From assembly GCA_003139795.1 (NCBI GenBank), contig PLGM01000391.1, positions 1-62,894 on the forward strand: 62,894 nucleotides of DNA. The letters are read 5' to 3'. The notes beneath the pieces were generated by a model. It was given only the letters and a program-made list of their open reading frames with translations. It searched no databases and was not told the origin of the DNA. The position numbers were made by a program, and so were the translations under genes. Origin of the DNA: Acidobacteriaceae bacterium. Its GTDB lineage: Bacteria; Acidobacteriota; Terriglobia; Terriglobales; Acidobacteriaceae. Positions 15,973-24,828 of the stretch are shown piece by piece. Position 1 is the first letter of the stretch; each line of letters begins with the position of its first letter.

Positions 15973-17154
15973 ATGAGATTAGACAAGCTGATGGACCCGG
16001 TGCAAAGAGATGTCGACTCGCGAAGTGTCTCTGAGCTTTGCGACTTGGCGACCCGCGGTCTGGTCGAAATGCTCGACCGGGAGCGGCAGATTTTCTGCCA
16101 CGTCTACCGCCGGACCGAATCGGGCATGGTTCGCGAGGGACACTCGCCACGCTACACGATGATGACGCTGCTGGGGCTCCAGCGTTACGAACGTGCGGGG
16201 CAACGTTCGCCTGTGGCGATCACCCCGGTGCTCGATGCGCTGCTCGAGGATACCAACTGGATCACAAGCGCCGGCGATTTGGGCTTGCTTCTGTGGACCT
16301 GCGCGGAGTTGACTCCGGATCGCCTGCCGCAGATCTATCAACAGGTCCAGGCTCGCGAAGCATTGGCTCGTTTTCCCGACGGGCAGCAGGGAAGCACCAT
16401 GGAAGTCTCATGGTATTTGACCGGACTTGCAACCTGCTGTCTGGCGGGTTACTCCGATCTCCCTGGACTGGCCGAACAGGCTGAGGCGGCCCGTCATATC
16501 CTGAATCGCAACTGCGGAGATTCCGGAATCTATGGTCATCGTGGCCGGAGCAGGTCGTTGGCTGGGTACGTTCGCGGAAGGATCGGCAGCTTCGCGGATC
16601 AGGCGTATCCCACGATCGCTTTTGCACGATTGTCACAGGCCAATGATGACGGGGAAGCGCGGAAGATGGCGCTGCGCACCGCAAAGAAGATCTGCGAGCT
16701 TCAGGGGCCGTTGGGAGAGTGGTATTGGCAATACGATTCTGTCAGCGGGAGAGTTGTAGGCCGCTATCCAGTCTATTCTGTACATCAGCACGGTATGGCG
16801 CCAATGATGCTCTTCGCGGCCGGCGAGGCAACCGGCTGCGATTTCAGCGAGGCCATTCATAAGGGTCTGGCCTGGATCAGCGGCAACAACGAATTGCGCC
16901 GTGATTTTGTCGAGCCTTCGCTTGGCTTGGTGTGGCGCTGTATCTATCTCGAGCCGATGAAGGCATACACAGACGCCGCCCTGCGATTGTCCGGGTTGCG
17001 CAGTGGCGCGGCGGGCGCCGGATTGAAAATTCGCTACGAATGCCGTCCTTATGAACTCGGCTGGCTGTTATTCGCATTCGCCAGAAAGCCACAACTGCCA
17101 GGCTCGGCAAAAAAGCTACTACATACGAGCCTCGGCTTGCAATCGCAGGCCTGA
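15973..17154 (+). CDS. Unknown helical protein, toroid-like, downstream of DUF354
   Basis: The protein has 393 residues and no family motif I recognise. It is rich in helices with repeated aromatic patterns (YTMMTLLGLQRYERAG, EVSWYLTGLATCC, YPVYSVHQHGMAPMMLF, YECRPYELGWLLFAF). These suggest an alpha/alpha toroid as seen in carbohydrate-active enzymes and terpene cyclases. It has no signal peptide, so it is probably cytoplasmic. It starts three bases after DUF354, implying translational coupling and a shared task. A C5-epimerase, lyase or unsaturated-glucuronyl-hydrolase-like fold is possible but unproven. Confidence 0.6.
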   Translation: MRLDKLMDPVQRDVDSRSVSELCDLATRGLVEMLDRERQIFCHVYRRTESGMVREGHSPRYTMMTLLGLQRYERAGQRSPVAITPVLDALLEDTNWITSAGDLGLLLWTCAELTPDRLPQIYQQVQAREALARFPDGQQGSTMEVSWYLTGLATCCLAGYSDLPGLAEQAEAARHILNRNCGDSGIYGHRGRSRSLAGYVRGRIGSFADQAYPTIAFARLSQANDDGEARKMALRTAKKICELQGPLGEWYWQYDSVSGRVVGRYPVYSVHQHGMAPMMLFAAGEATGCDFSEAIHKGLAWISGNNELRRDFVEPSLGLVWRCIYLEPMKAYTDAALRLSGLRSGAAGAGLKIRYECRPYELGWLLFAFARKPQLPGSAKKLLHTSLGLQSQA

Positions 17155-17178
17155 ATGGCATCACCGAACAACATGGAG

Positions 17179-17392
17179 ATGGCTACGAAAGCTAAGATCA
17201 TGACAGTTGTCGGCGCGAGGCCTAATTTTATGAAGGCTGCGCCAATTATCGCGGCGATCCGTGATCACAACGGCCGTTTCGCGACGTCGCGCAGCACCAT
17301 GGGACGGCAGAAGTGCTCAGCGAATTCTTGAGGTGATTTGCCGCGAGCTCGAGAGACTACAGCCAAGGTCCGTTTCCTATGCGCGCGGGTAG
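17179..17392 (+). pseudogene. Internally deleted UDP-GlcNAc 2-epimerase (WecB/WbpI-like)
   Basis: The ATG at 17179 opens MATKAKIMTVVGARPNFMKA then APIIAAIRDHN, the unmistakable start of WecB-type epimerases (normally about 370 residues). The frame ends at 17331 after about 50 codons. In a second frame, TGG at 17300 begins WDGRSAQRILEVICRELERL, which is the C-terminus of the same family, ending at TAG 17390. About 85 percent of the gene is therefore missing and the two ends are joined out of frame near 17275-17299. Beside the diacetamido-sugar genes, the intact enzyme would have made the manno epimer. Confidence 0.82.
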
Positions 17393-17454
17393 CCCCCTCG
17401 CATGAGGGTTGCATTTTATGGCACTTAGTTGTAGGTGATGGCGTGGGGACATTG

Positions 17455-18315
17455 ATGCGATACGTAATCATAACTCCGGTGCGCGACGAAGAGAAGTATA
17501 TAGAGGCCACCGTCGAATCTGTCTGTTTCCAGACCGCGCGACCAACTGAGTGGGTCATTGTCGATGATGGCTCCAGTGATCTTACTGGAGAGATTGCCGA
17601 TCGATATGCAGCGCAGCACTCATGGATCCACGTCATACACCGCGAGAACAGAGGATTTCGGAAATCCGGCGGCGGGGTGATGGAGGCGTTCTACGATGGC
17701 TACAATTCGCTTGAATGCAAAGACTGGGATTTCATCGTCAAACTCGATGGAGACCTGAGCTTTGCTCCGGATTATTTCGAGAAATGCTTTGAGTACTTTC
17801 GCCGCGACACGGAACTTGGAATCGGTGGCGGGGAGATTCGTCACGATATCGCTGGGCAGATGAAAGCCGAGGAGAATCCCCGCTTCCATGTGCGAGGAGC
17901 AACCAAGATCTATAAAAGGGGATGTTGGGAAGCGATTGGAGGGCTTTGGCCGGCCCCGGGTTGGGACACGATCGACGAGGTCAAAGCCAATATGTTGGGA
18001 TGGAGGACGTATGCTTTCACAGACCTGCATCTCTTTCATCATCGTTTCACAGGATCAGAAGAGGGACTATTTCGCGACCGAGTGAAGCATGGAGTGGCCT
18101 GCTATGTTTCTGGCTATCACCCATTATTTGTCGCAGCCAGCTGCGTGCTTCGGCTAACGCAGAAACCGCGCGTGACTGGTTCTATTGGAATTATGTACGG
18201 ATTTCTGAAGGCTCATGTTACTCGCCCTTCACGTTTGGACGATCGGTCGTACTTCGCTTACATCCGCGGTCAGCAGCTTAGACGTCTCTGTGGGATGCCA
18301 ACTATTTGGAGGTGA
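17455..18315 (+). CDS. Glycosyltransferase family 2
   Basis: The protein has 286 residues. ATG 17455 is preferred because the protein there begins directly with the GT-A fold (MRYVIITPVRDEEKYIEATV) and GTGGGG precedes it; the longer frame overlaps the epimerase relic. The nucleotide-binding DDGSSD and the metal-binding KLDGDLSF are present. It transfers a sugar from a nucleotide donor at the cytoplasmic face. The last codons contain GGAGGTGATCTCC (18308-18320), a strong anti-16S match, but it is too far from the next start to be its usual site. Confidence 0.88.
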   Translation: MRYVIITPVRDEEKYIEATVESVCFQTARPTEWVIVDDGSSDLTGEIADRYAAQHSWIHVIHRENRGFRKSGGGVMEAFYDGYNSLECKDWDFIVKLDGDLSFAPDYFEKCFEYFRRDTELGIGGGEIRHDIAGQMKAEENPRFHVRGATKIYKRGCWEAIGGLWPAPGWDTIDEVKANMLGWRTYAFTDLHLFHHRFTGSEEGLFRDRVKHGVACYVSGYHPLFVAASCVLRLTQKPRVTGSIGIMYGFLKAHVTRPSRLDDRSYFAYIRGQQLRRLCGMPTIWR

Positions 18316-18341
18316 TCTCCAGATCGGTCGTTTGACAAAAA

Positions 18342-20243
18342 ATGTGTGGAATTTGCGGAAAACTCGCGTTCGATAACCAGGCGACGATCTCCCCCTCGCT
18401 CGTGAAAGCGATGGCAGATACTATACGGCACCGGGGGCCTGACGACGAAGGTTATTATGTCTCGGGGCCGGTTGGGCTGGGTTTCCGCCGGCTCTCGATC
18501 ATTGACCTTAAAAGTGGTCACCAGCCGCTTTCGAACGAGGACGGCTCGATCTGGATCGTTTTCAACGGAGAAATCTACAACTATCAGGACCTGCGCGCTT
18601 TTCTCTTGGAAAAAGGACATGTGTTCAAGACGCGAACCGATACGGAAGTAATCGTCCACCTATACGAGGAATTCGGTCCCGCATGTTTGGAGAAGCTGCG
18701 CGGAATGTTCAGTTTCGCCGTCTGGGATCAAAACGCCAAGACCCTCTTTTTGGCGAGAGACCGAGTTGGGATAAAGCCCCTATATTATCATCTGACCGAC
18801 GCATCATTGGTGTTTGCGTCCGAGATCAAAGCGATCCTCGCAGATCCATCGGTTGAAAGACAGGTGGCTCCGGAGTTCATCGACAGATTTCTGACCTTCC
18901 TGTACATGCCTGGCGAAGAGACTTTGCTGAAGGGAATACATAAGCTCCTCCCGGGCCACTATCTCTTGGTCAAGGACGGCAAACCGGTAATCCGGCAATT
19001 TTGGGATCTGCAGTTTGCAGAGCCCGTTCAAGGCAACGGTATCGAGGAGACAGAGGCTGATCTGCTCAGCCTGCTTTCGGAAACTGTCGACTTGCACATG
19101 ATTGCGGATGTGCCGGTTGGAGTCCTCCTGAGCGGAGGAGTAGATTCAACGGGCGTGCTCAGTCTCGCCGTAGACCAAACCGATAAGAAGATCAGTACTT
19201 TCACAGTGGGTTTTTCCGGGGAAGAAGTCGCAGACGAGAGACCTTATGCGAAACTTGCTGCCCAGAGGTACGGCACACAGCATTACGAAATGACAATCAC
19301 GGCGAAGGATTTTGCGGCCTTCTTGCCTAAGTATGTGTGGCACATGGAAGAACCCGTCTGTGAACCGCCGGCCATCGCCCTATACTACGTCTCAAAATTG
19401 GCGAGAGACCATGTCACGGTGCTTCTTTCCGGAGAAGGCGGGGACGAAGCCTTCGCCGGGTATAGCAACTATCGCAACCTCGTTTGGCTTGAGCGCATAA
19501 AGGGGGGTGGGCCTCTTCTAAATGGGGCCCTTGCCGGGGGAATGTCCCTCGCGAACTCGCTATTCGGCCCGTCTCGCTTCTCTAAGTATGTGCCCTTAAT
19601 GAATGATCGTTTTCCGGACTATTACTATAGCCGTACTTCAAACCCGCATCGTACTACGGGCAACGGATTGGGCAGCGTATATTCCGCCGATTTTCTGAGA
19701 GCGGTCGACCGCGAGCGTAGCCTGGAGCCTGTGCGCACCCTGCAAGCACACGTGCGCGGCAACAGCACGCTCGACGCGATGCTCTATATTGATACCAAGA
19801 CATGGCTGCCGGACGATCTACTGATCAAAGCAGACAAAATGACGATGGCCAACTCCATTGAACTCCGCGTGCCGCTACTCGACCACAAAGTCTTGGAGTT
19901 CGCAGCGTCGCTGCCGTCCAATTTCAAGCTCAATGGATTGACTACAAAATTCATTTTAAAGAAGGCGTTGTCAGAGAGAATTCCCAAAGAGATTCGCAAT
20001 AGGAAAAAGACTGGCTTCCCGGTTCCCTATGAGTCCTGGCTCCGGACAGATCTCAAGGATCTCGTCTGGAACGTGTTGATGGACGGCAGAACAACTGATC
20101 GAGGCTATTTCAGTAAAGCTGCCATTGAGGGGTTGCTTCGAGCTAACTCGAACGGCAATAACTGCTCCAAAGACATATTCTCTCTCCTTAGCCTGGAACT
20201 GTGGCAACGAACGTTTCTTGAGGGTGAACAAGTTGTTTTATAG
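18342..20243 (+). CDS. asnB: Asparagine synthase (glutamine-hydrolysing)-like amidotransferase
   Basis: The protein has 633 residues. It begins MCGICGKLAF with the Cys2 glutaminase nucleophile. It continues with RHRGPDDEGYY and NGEIYNYQDLR (class II amidotransferase domain, about 1-210). The synthetase domain has the PP-loop LLSGGVDSTG (about 263-272), then LSGEGGDEAFAGY. Such enzymes in EPS clusters probably amidate uronic-acid or other carboxyl groups rather than make free asparagine; that is inference from context and from the recurring family in exosortase-type loci. The stop overlaps the likely start of the deacetylase gene by 20 bases. Confidence 0.9.
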   Translation: MCGICGKLAFDNQATISPSLVKAMADTIRHRGPDDEGYYVSGPVGLGFRRLSIIDLKSGHQPLSNEDGSIWIVFNGEIYNYQDLRAFLLEKGHVFKTRTDTEVIVHLYEEFGPACLEKLRGMFSFAVWDQNAKTLFLARDRVGIKPLYYHLTDASLVFASEIKAILADPSVERQVAPEFIDRFLTFLYMPGEETLLKGIHKLLPGHYLLVKDGKPVIRQFWDLQFAEPVQGNGIEETEADLLSLLSETVDLHMIADVPVGVLLSGGVDSTGVLSLAVDQTDKKISTFTVGFSGEEVADERPYAKLAAQRYGTQHYEMTITAKDFAAFLPKYVWHMEEPVCEPPAIALYYVSKLARDHVTVLLSGEGGDEAFAGYSNYRNLVWLERIKGGGPLLNGALAGGMSLANSLFGPSRFSKYVPLMNDRFPDYYYSRTSNPHRTTGNGLGSVYSADFLRAVDRERSLEPVRTLQAHVRGNSTLDAMLYIDTKTWLPDDLLIKADKMTMANSIELRVPLLDHKVLEFAASLPSNFKLNGLTTKFILKKALSERIPKEIRNRKKTGFPVPYESWLRTDLKDLVWNVLMDGRTTDRGYFSKAAIEGLLRANSNGNNCSKDIFSLLSLELWQRTFLEGEQVVL

Positions 20244-21378
20244 CAGATTTCGGCACGTCGCGATGAATGTGGCCGCGGACGCATTTTGGCGCATTCTGGG
20301 CTCATTCGGGGTCGCACGCATCCTTGGTCATTCATACTCGTTGCGATGCGTAGTCTTCCATAACATTTCACCCACTGAGTCGCCGTTCACGGCCGGCATC
20401 AGGGTGAGCATTACCCCGAAGACATTCGAAGCGGCGCTGAGGTTTCTAACCGCGCACTACGTTCCCGTGAGCCTGCAAGATGTCCTAACTGGATGCAATG
20501 GCAATGGGTTGCCGCCCCGTGCGATTCTCGTAACATTCGATGATGCGTACGCGTCGGTTGCCGAGTGCGCTGCACCTCTCTGTCGGCAATTTGGCGTGCC
20601 AGCCGTCTTTTTTGTAAATGCAGCGTTTGTCGATAACCAACGCCTGGCGCCGGATAATCTTGTATGCTATGTGGCCAACGTTCTGGGAATGGAGACGATC
20701 AATGCGGCTGCCCGCGCCGTTGCGGGCAACGAAACCCTCGAATTACATTCTCTTGCCGAGGTTTTTGGTGCTTTTCTTCCAGCTATCTCGCTGGCCGATA
20801 GGGAGGCCTTTCTTGAAGCACTGCGCAACCTTTCGGGGATCAATGAGAGCCGCATGGCGAAGGACGCGAGCTTGTACCTGACCAGCAAGCAGCTTTGCGA
20901 TCTGACGCATTTCGATTTCGAAATCGGGAACCACACCTACACCCACACGCACTGCAGGTCTTTCTCGCAGCAGGATCTCGTTTCAGAAGTGGAAAGGAAT
21001 AAGGCGGAACTAGAGGCGTTGTCAGGAACAAAGATACGTTCATTCAGCCAGCCGTATGGTTCCTCGAAAGATCTGACTCCCGAGTTGGCGGAGCATCTCA
21101 AACGCTCCGGGCACCAAGCTGTCTTTTTGAGCGAGAGTGTCGCCAATCCTCGAAGACCTGACCTGTTTCATCTTGACAGGATCAGTACTTGTGCCGAAAG
21201 CGATGACACGCTGTTCTTCGAAATCGAGGTCTTACCGCGCCTTCGCGCGATACGAAATCGGCTGTTTCACAACCCCGCGCCCGTTAGGGCGGGCGGAGCT
21301 CATTCGTCGGCAAACCGGCAAGAATCAGTGGATCTGGACGAATATGGTAACGCGACAGATAGGAGGAAGCGTGCCTGA
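20224..21378 (+). CDS. Polysaccharide deacetylase family protein (CE4, NodB fold)
   Basis: The protein has 384 residues from GTG 20224; ATG 20263 is the alternative. The metal and catalytic residues are visible: VTFDDAYAS (about 103-111) and the His pair in IGNHTYTHTH (about 240-249). FSQPYGSSKD follows. It would remove N- or O-acetyl groups from sugar residues. There is no clear signal peptide, though a weak hydrophobic start exists. PEP-CTERM type EPS loci usually carry a deacetylase like this. The end overlaps the acyl carrier protein gene by eight bases. Confidence 0.87.
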   Translation: MNKLFYSRFRHVAMNVAADAFWRILGSFGVARILGHSYSLRCVVFHNISPTESPFTAGIRVSITPKTFEAALRFLTAHYVPVSLQDVLTGCNGNGLPPRAILVTFDDAYASVAECAAPLCRQFGVPAVFFVNAAFVDNQRLAPDNLVCYVANVLGMETINAAARAVAGNETLELHSLAEVFGAFLPAISLADREAFLEALRNLSGINESRMAKDASLYLTSKQLCDLTHFDFEIGNHTYTHTHCRSFSQQDLVSEVERNKAELEALSGTKIRSFSQPYGSSKDLTPELAEHLKRSGHQAVFLSESVANPRRPDLFHLDRISTCAESDDTLFFEIEVLPRLRAIRNRLFHNPAPVRAGGAHSSANRQESVDLDEYGNATDRRKRA

Positions 21379-21628
21379 GAATCGGGAAACAATGACACGT
21401 GAAGAATTCCTTTTGGAGATGGATGAAATCCTTGGCCTGCGGGCTGGAACGCTTAGAGGCGACGAGAAACTGGACGAACTCCAGAACTGGGACTCGACCT
21501 CGCTCATTACACTGATTGTCCTGGCGGAAACAGCGAATGATGCGCAAATCTCTCCCGATCAAGTCGTTGGCTGCTCGACAGTCGCCGACCTTTTGCGGCT
21601 GGCTGGGGTGAGCGGCAACTCTTCCTAA
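21371..21628 (+). CDS. Acyl carrier protein-like protein (partner of FkbH-like enzyme)
   Basis: The protein has 85 residues from GTG 21371, four bases after AGGAGG; ATG 21392 is the alternative. WDSTSLITLIVLAE contains Ser42 in the position normally carrying phosphopantetheine, and the sequence has the four-helix ACP pattern. The usual DSL is DST here. It overlaps the deacetylase gene by eight bases and is followed by a 47-codon ORF and the FkbH-like gene. FkbH enzymes load a glyceryl group from 1,3-bisphosphoglycerate onto an ACP, so this is the likely carrier. Confidence 0.82.
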   Translation: MPENRETMTREEFLLEMDEILGLRAGTLRGDEKLDELQNWDSTSLITLIVLAETANDAQISPDQVVGCSTVADLLRLAGVSGNSS

Positions 21629-21771
21629 TGGTTAAACTGCTCACAGACATCGTAGGACCGTCAGCGCTCAAGCGGTATGAAGGTCAAGGCATTTTCGACG
21701 CTTTGCTGAACGGACCATTCTCCAATCAGCGGTTAACTCTATGGGAGGCTTGCATTGGCATCGGAGACTAA
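21628..21771 (+). CDS. Candidate 47-residue protein between ACP and FkbH-like genes
   Basis: The start ATG shares its first base with the ACP stop (TAATG), and its end overlaps the FkbH-like start at 21755 by 17 bases, an arrangement typical of coupled real genes. The protein begins MVKLLTDIVGPSALKRYEGQ and ends WEACIGIGD. It is balanced in charge, without membrane segment or motif. I do not recognise a family. It could be a docking or accessory peptide for the ACP, or only a translational bridge. Confidence 0.5.
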   Translation: MVKLLTDIVGPSALKRYEGQGIFDALLNGPFSNQRLTLWEACIGIGD

Positions 21772-23677
21772 AGCGGTGCAGTCAGAGATCTTAAGGGAGA
21801 TGTGGTTTCCGGTCGTACCCGAAAATATCTTGCGGAAGCGCCATTCCCTGAAGAGAGAACTGCTTGCGCAGCCCAATCTCATGCCCGCGCGATTTGCGAT
21901 TCTGGGCGGCTCGACAACAACCGAAGTCAAAAGCATGCTAGAGTTGTTTCTCCTTGCCCATGGAATTCAGCCTACGTTTTACGAATCCGGCTACAACCGT
22001 TACTCCGAGGACATCCTGTTCGAGAACCCGAACTTGATGAATTTCAAACCGGATGTGGTCTTTATACACACTACGTGGCAAAACGTTTCACAATTCCCTG
22101 AATTGGCGGAGACTGAGGAGGAAGTTGAACAGCGTGTCCGCAGGGAAGCAGCCCGGTTTGAATCTCTCTGGGAGAAAATTCACTCAAAGCTCGGAGCATT
22201 GATCATTCAGAATAACTTTGACCTTCCCCGCCTCAGGCCGCTGGGAAATCTAGAGACGTTTGAATCGTCAGGCCGCGTGAATTTCCTGATGAGGTTGAAC
22301 GCCGAGTTCGCGAGTTACGCCCGTAAGCACTCGAGTTTCCTTATCAACGATATTCTTTATCTTTCCGCGCAAGTAGGTTTGAGCGCGTGGCATGGAAACA
22401 CGTATTGGTACAACTTTCATATGGCTGTGAGCCCCGCGGCGACCGTCACGCTGGCTCAAAATGTTGCCGCCATTGTCAAGTCTGTTTACGGAAGGTCAAA
22501 GAAATGCCTTGTCCTCGACCTGGACAACACACTCTGGGGCGGAGTGGTTGGTGACGATGGTGTGCAAAACCTCATTTTGGGCCGGGACCACCCGGTCGGC
22601 GAAGCTTTCCTGGATTTCCAACGATATGTGAAGGAGCTGCATCGGCGTGGAGTGATCCTGGCCATATGTTCGAAGAATGACATCGAAAATGCTAAAGAGG
22701 GCTTTTCGCACCCGGACAGCATCTTGAAGTTGGATGACTTCGGCGCATTTAAGGCAAACTGGAACCCGAAACCGGCAAACATTCGCGAGATCGCTGCAGA
22801 GCTCAACATTGGTCTTGATAGTCTAGTGTTTGTCGATGATAACCCGGCGGAGAGAGCCCTGGTTGCGGACCAGCTACCTGATGTGGCGACGCCGGACGTG
22901 GGTTCCGATGTTACCCGCTTCGCAGAGATACTCGAAGCCGAGCACTTTTTTGAAGTGCACAAGGTGGTTCGGGACGATCTCAATCGTTCGGCCTACTACA
23001 ACTCGAACGCACAACGGAGCTCGTATCAGGCCGGCTTCAGCGACTATGGAGAGTTTCTCGTGTCGCTCGAAATGACCGCCGAAATCGCACCGTTTTCTTC
23101 TGTGTACCTCGAGCGAATCACGCAGCTAATCAACAAGACGAATCAGTTTAATCTCACTACGAAGCGGTATACGAGCGCCGAAGTCGAGAACATCGCTCAA
23201 GACCCGATGTTTATTACTCTCTATGGTCGACTGGCAGACAGGTTTGGCGACAATGGCTTGGTTACGGTGCTGATTGGGCGCGCAGTCAACGAAACACTTG
23301 AACTGGACCTTTGGCTGATGAGCTGTCGCGTTCTAAACCGCGAGATGGAACTCGCGATGTTTGATGAACTGGTCGAACACTGTCAGGCTAGAGGGATACG
23401 GAAGATTGTCGGCGTTTATATACCGTCGAAGAAGAACAGCATGGTGGCCGATCATTATCACAAGCTCGGTTTTATCGCAGGCGAGGGCAGCTCTGAGACT
23501 TGCCAATCGTGGCACTATGACGTGCCCAAAAGCCAACCGGCGAAGGCGCATCATATCAGCAGGAAACCGAACTCGGCAGGTGCGATTGTCGATGGCGCAT
23601 TTTCCGCCGATTTTAGGACGGAACCCGCAGACCGTGAGGCTCTCGGGAAAGGGCCCGGATGCTTGATGTACCGCTAA
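21755..23677 (+). CDS. FkbH-like HAD-IIIC enzyme (acyl/glyceryl loading)
   Basis: The protein has 640 residues from TTG 21755. An SGNH-like N-terminal region (about 45-240, FAILGGSTTTEVKSMLELFL) precedes a HAD domain with LVLDLDNTLWGGVVGDDG (252-269). CSKND and FVDDNPAERALV follow, and a GNAT-like C-terminal part contains ITQLINKTNQFNLTTKRY. FkbH proteins dephosphorylate 1,3-bisphosphoglycerate and attach the glyceryl group to an ACP. Here, in an EPS locus, the likely use is to decorate a sugar with a glyceric or lactic type group. The last 35 residues look unstructured. Confidence 0.88.
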   Translation: MASETKAVQSEILREMWFPVVPENILRKRHSLKRELLAQPNLMPARFAILGGSTTTEVKSMLELFLLAHGIQPTFYESGYNRYSEDILFENPNLMNFKPDVVFIHTTWQNVSQFPELAETEEEVEQRVRREAARFESLWEKIHSKLGALIIQNNFDLPRLRPLGNLETFESSGRVNFLMRLNAEFASYARKHSSFLINDILYLSAQVGLSAWHGNTYWYNFHMAVSPAATVTLAQNVAAIVKSVYGRSKKCLVLDLDNTLWGGVVGDDGVQNLILGRDHPVGEAFLDFQRYVKELHRRGVILAICSKNDIENAKEGFSHPDSILKLDDFGAFKANWNPKPANIREIAAELNIGLDSLVFVDDNPAERALVADQLPDVATPDVGSDVTRFAEILEAEHFFEVHKVVRDDLNRSAYYNSNAQRSSYQAGFSDYGEFLVSLEMTAEIAPFSSVYLERITQLINKTNQFNLTTKRYTSAEVENIAQDPMFITLYGRLADRFGDNGLVTVLIGRAVNETLELDLWLMSCRVLNREMELAMFDELVEHCQARGIRKIVGVYIPSKKNSMVADHYHKLGFIAGEGSSETCQSWHYDVPKSQPAKAHHISRKPNSAGAIVDGAFSADFRTEPADREALGKGPGCLMYR

Positions 23678-23726
23678 CAATGCCGGTGATCTGTGCCTAA
23701 GATCGCTGCAGACCGATTAAATCTCT

Positions 23727-24824
23727 ATGTCTAATTCAACTTGGCGAGTCGAAGTGGATCGGGCAACGTCTGCAGAATGGTCGCAGATGCTCGACCTATT
23801 CGACGATGCGAACATTTATCAAACTGCCGCGTATGGGGCGGTCCACTGGGGTGGAAGGAATCTAAGCCGTCTCGTGTTAAAGCGAGATGGCGATGTCATG
23901 GGAGTGGCCCAGCTCAGAATCGTTCGTCCCACGCCTCTCAAGTTTGGGATGGCTTATCTGCGTTGGGGCCCACTTTGGGAGCGACGCGGCCAACCCCTCG
24001 ATTCCGAAGTTCCCATCCGCTTGGCCGTTGCCATTGAGGACGAATACTTGAAGGCGAGGAAACTCTTTGTCCGCATTCTTCCGAATGCCTTTGCCGGATC
24101 GAAGCGGGCCGAAGTGTTTCAATCCGCCTTTTCGAAGTTTACTCGTGAAACCAACGAACCTAGCGATATATACCGGACTTTCCTGATGGATCTTACTCCG
24201 TCACTAGAGGAGTTGCGGAGCAGGCTCGATCCGAAATGGCGAAACAAGCTTAAGGGGTCCGAAAAGAATAATCTGACAGTGATCTCTGGGCATGGGGGCG
24301 ACGAGTATCGGGCCTTCTGCGAGATTTACTTCCAGATGCGGAAACGCAAAGGGTTTGATACGACGGTAGATGCTGAGGAATTCGGGCGCATGCAGGAGGC
24401 TCTCACGGAATCCCAGCGCATGCACGTTCTGATCTGTCAAGACAGGGGCGTCCCCGTGGCTGGCCTCGTTGTTTCGGCGATGGGAGATTCCGCAATTTAC
24501 CTGCTTGGCGCCACCAGCGACGCCGGATTGAATGCCAAAGGTGCATATCTCTTGCAGTGGACTATGATTTGCTGGCTCAAGGAACGCGGGATTCGATCGT
24601 ACGACCTTGGAGGCATCGATCCCGAAGGAAATCCCGGCGTCTATTACTTCAAGAGAGGTCTTTCGGGCGTGGACATTTGTCAAATTGAGCCACACGCTGC
24701 GTCAGAAAGCGCCGTCTCCTCTGGACTGGTGAAAGCAGGTCTGGCGATGCAGCGCACGTTTCGTGCCTCGCTAAGACCTCTAAACTTCGCCCGCTTCCTC
24801 AAGCAGCCGGCGGCAACAAATTGA
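23727..24824 (+). CDS. FemAB-like acyl/aminoacyl transferase (GNAT fold)
   Basis: The protein has 365 residues. It has the tandem GNAT layout of FemAB/BioF2-like proteins: DANIYQTAAYGAVHWGG near the start. Later come DPKWRNKLKGSEKNNL, VAGLVVSAMGDSAIYLLGAT, KGAYLLQWTMICWLKERG and YDLGGIDPEGNPGVYYFKRG. In EPS clusters such proteins (the PEP-CTERM FemAB type) are thought to add an acyl or aminoacyl group to a sugar. Directly after the ACP/FkbH cassette it is a good candidate to use that activated group, but this is inference. Confidence 0.83.
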   Translation: MSNSTWRVEVDRATSAEWSQMLDLFDDANIYQTAAYGAVHWGGRNLSRLVLKRDGDVMGVAQLRIVRPTPLKFGMAYLRWGPLWERRGQPLDSEVPIRLAVAIEDEYLKARKLFVRILPNAFAGSKRAEVFQSAFSKFTRETNEPSDIYRTFLMDLTPSLEELRSRLDPKWRNKLKGSEKNNLTVISGHGGDEYRAFCEIYFQMRKRKGFDTTVDAEEFGRMQEALTESQRMHVLICQDRGVPVAGLVVSAMGDSAIYLLGATSDAGLNAKGAYLLQWTMICWLKERGIRSYDLGGIDPEGNPGVYYFKRGLSGVDICQIEPHAASESAVSSGLVKAGLAMQRTFRASLRPLNFARFLKQPAATN

Positions 24825-24828
24825 GCGA

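Noticed and set aside
18308..18320. GGAGGTGATCTCC as the ribosome site of the amidotransferase gene
   Set aside because: It is more than 20 bases from the ATG at 18342 and lies in the end of the upstream gene; probably coincidental.
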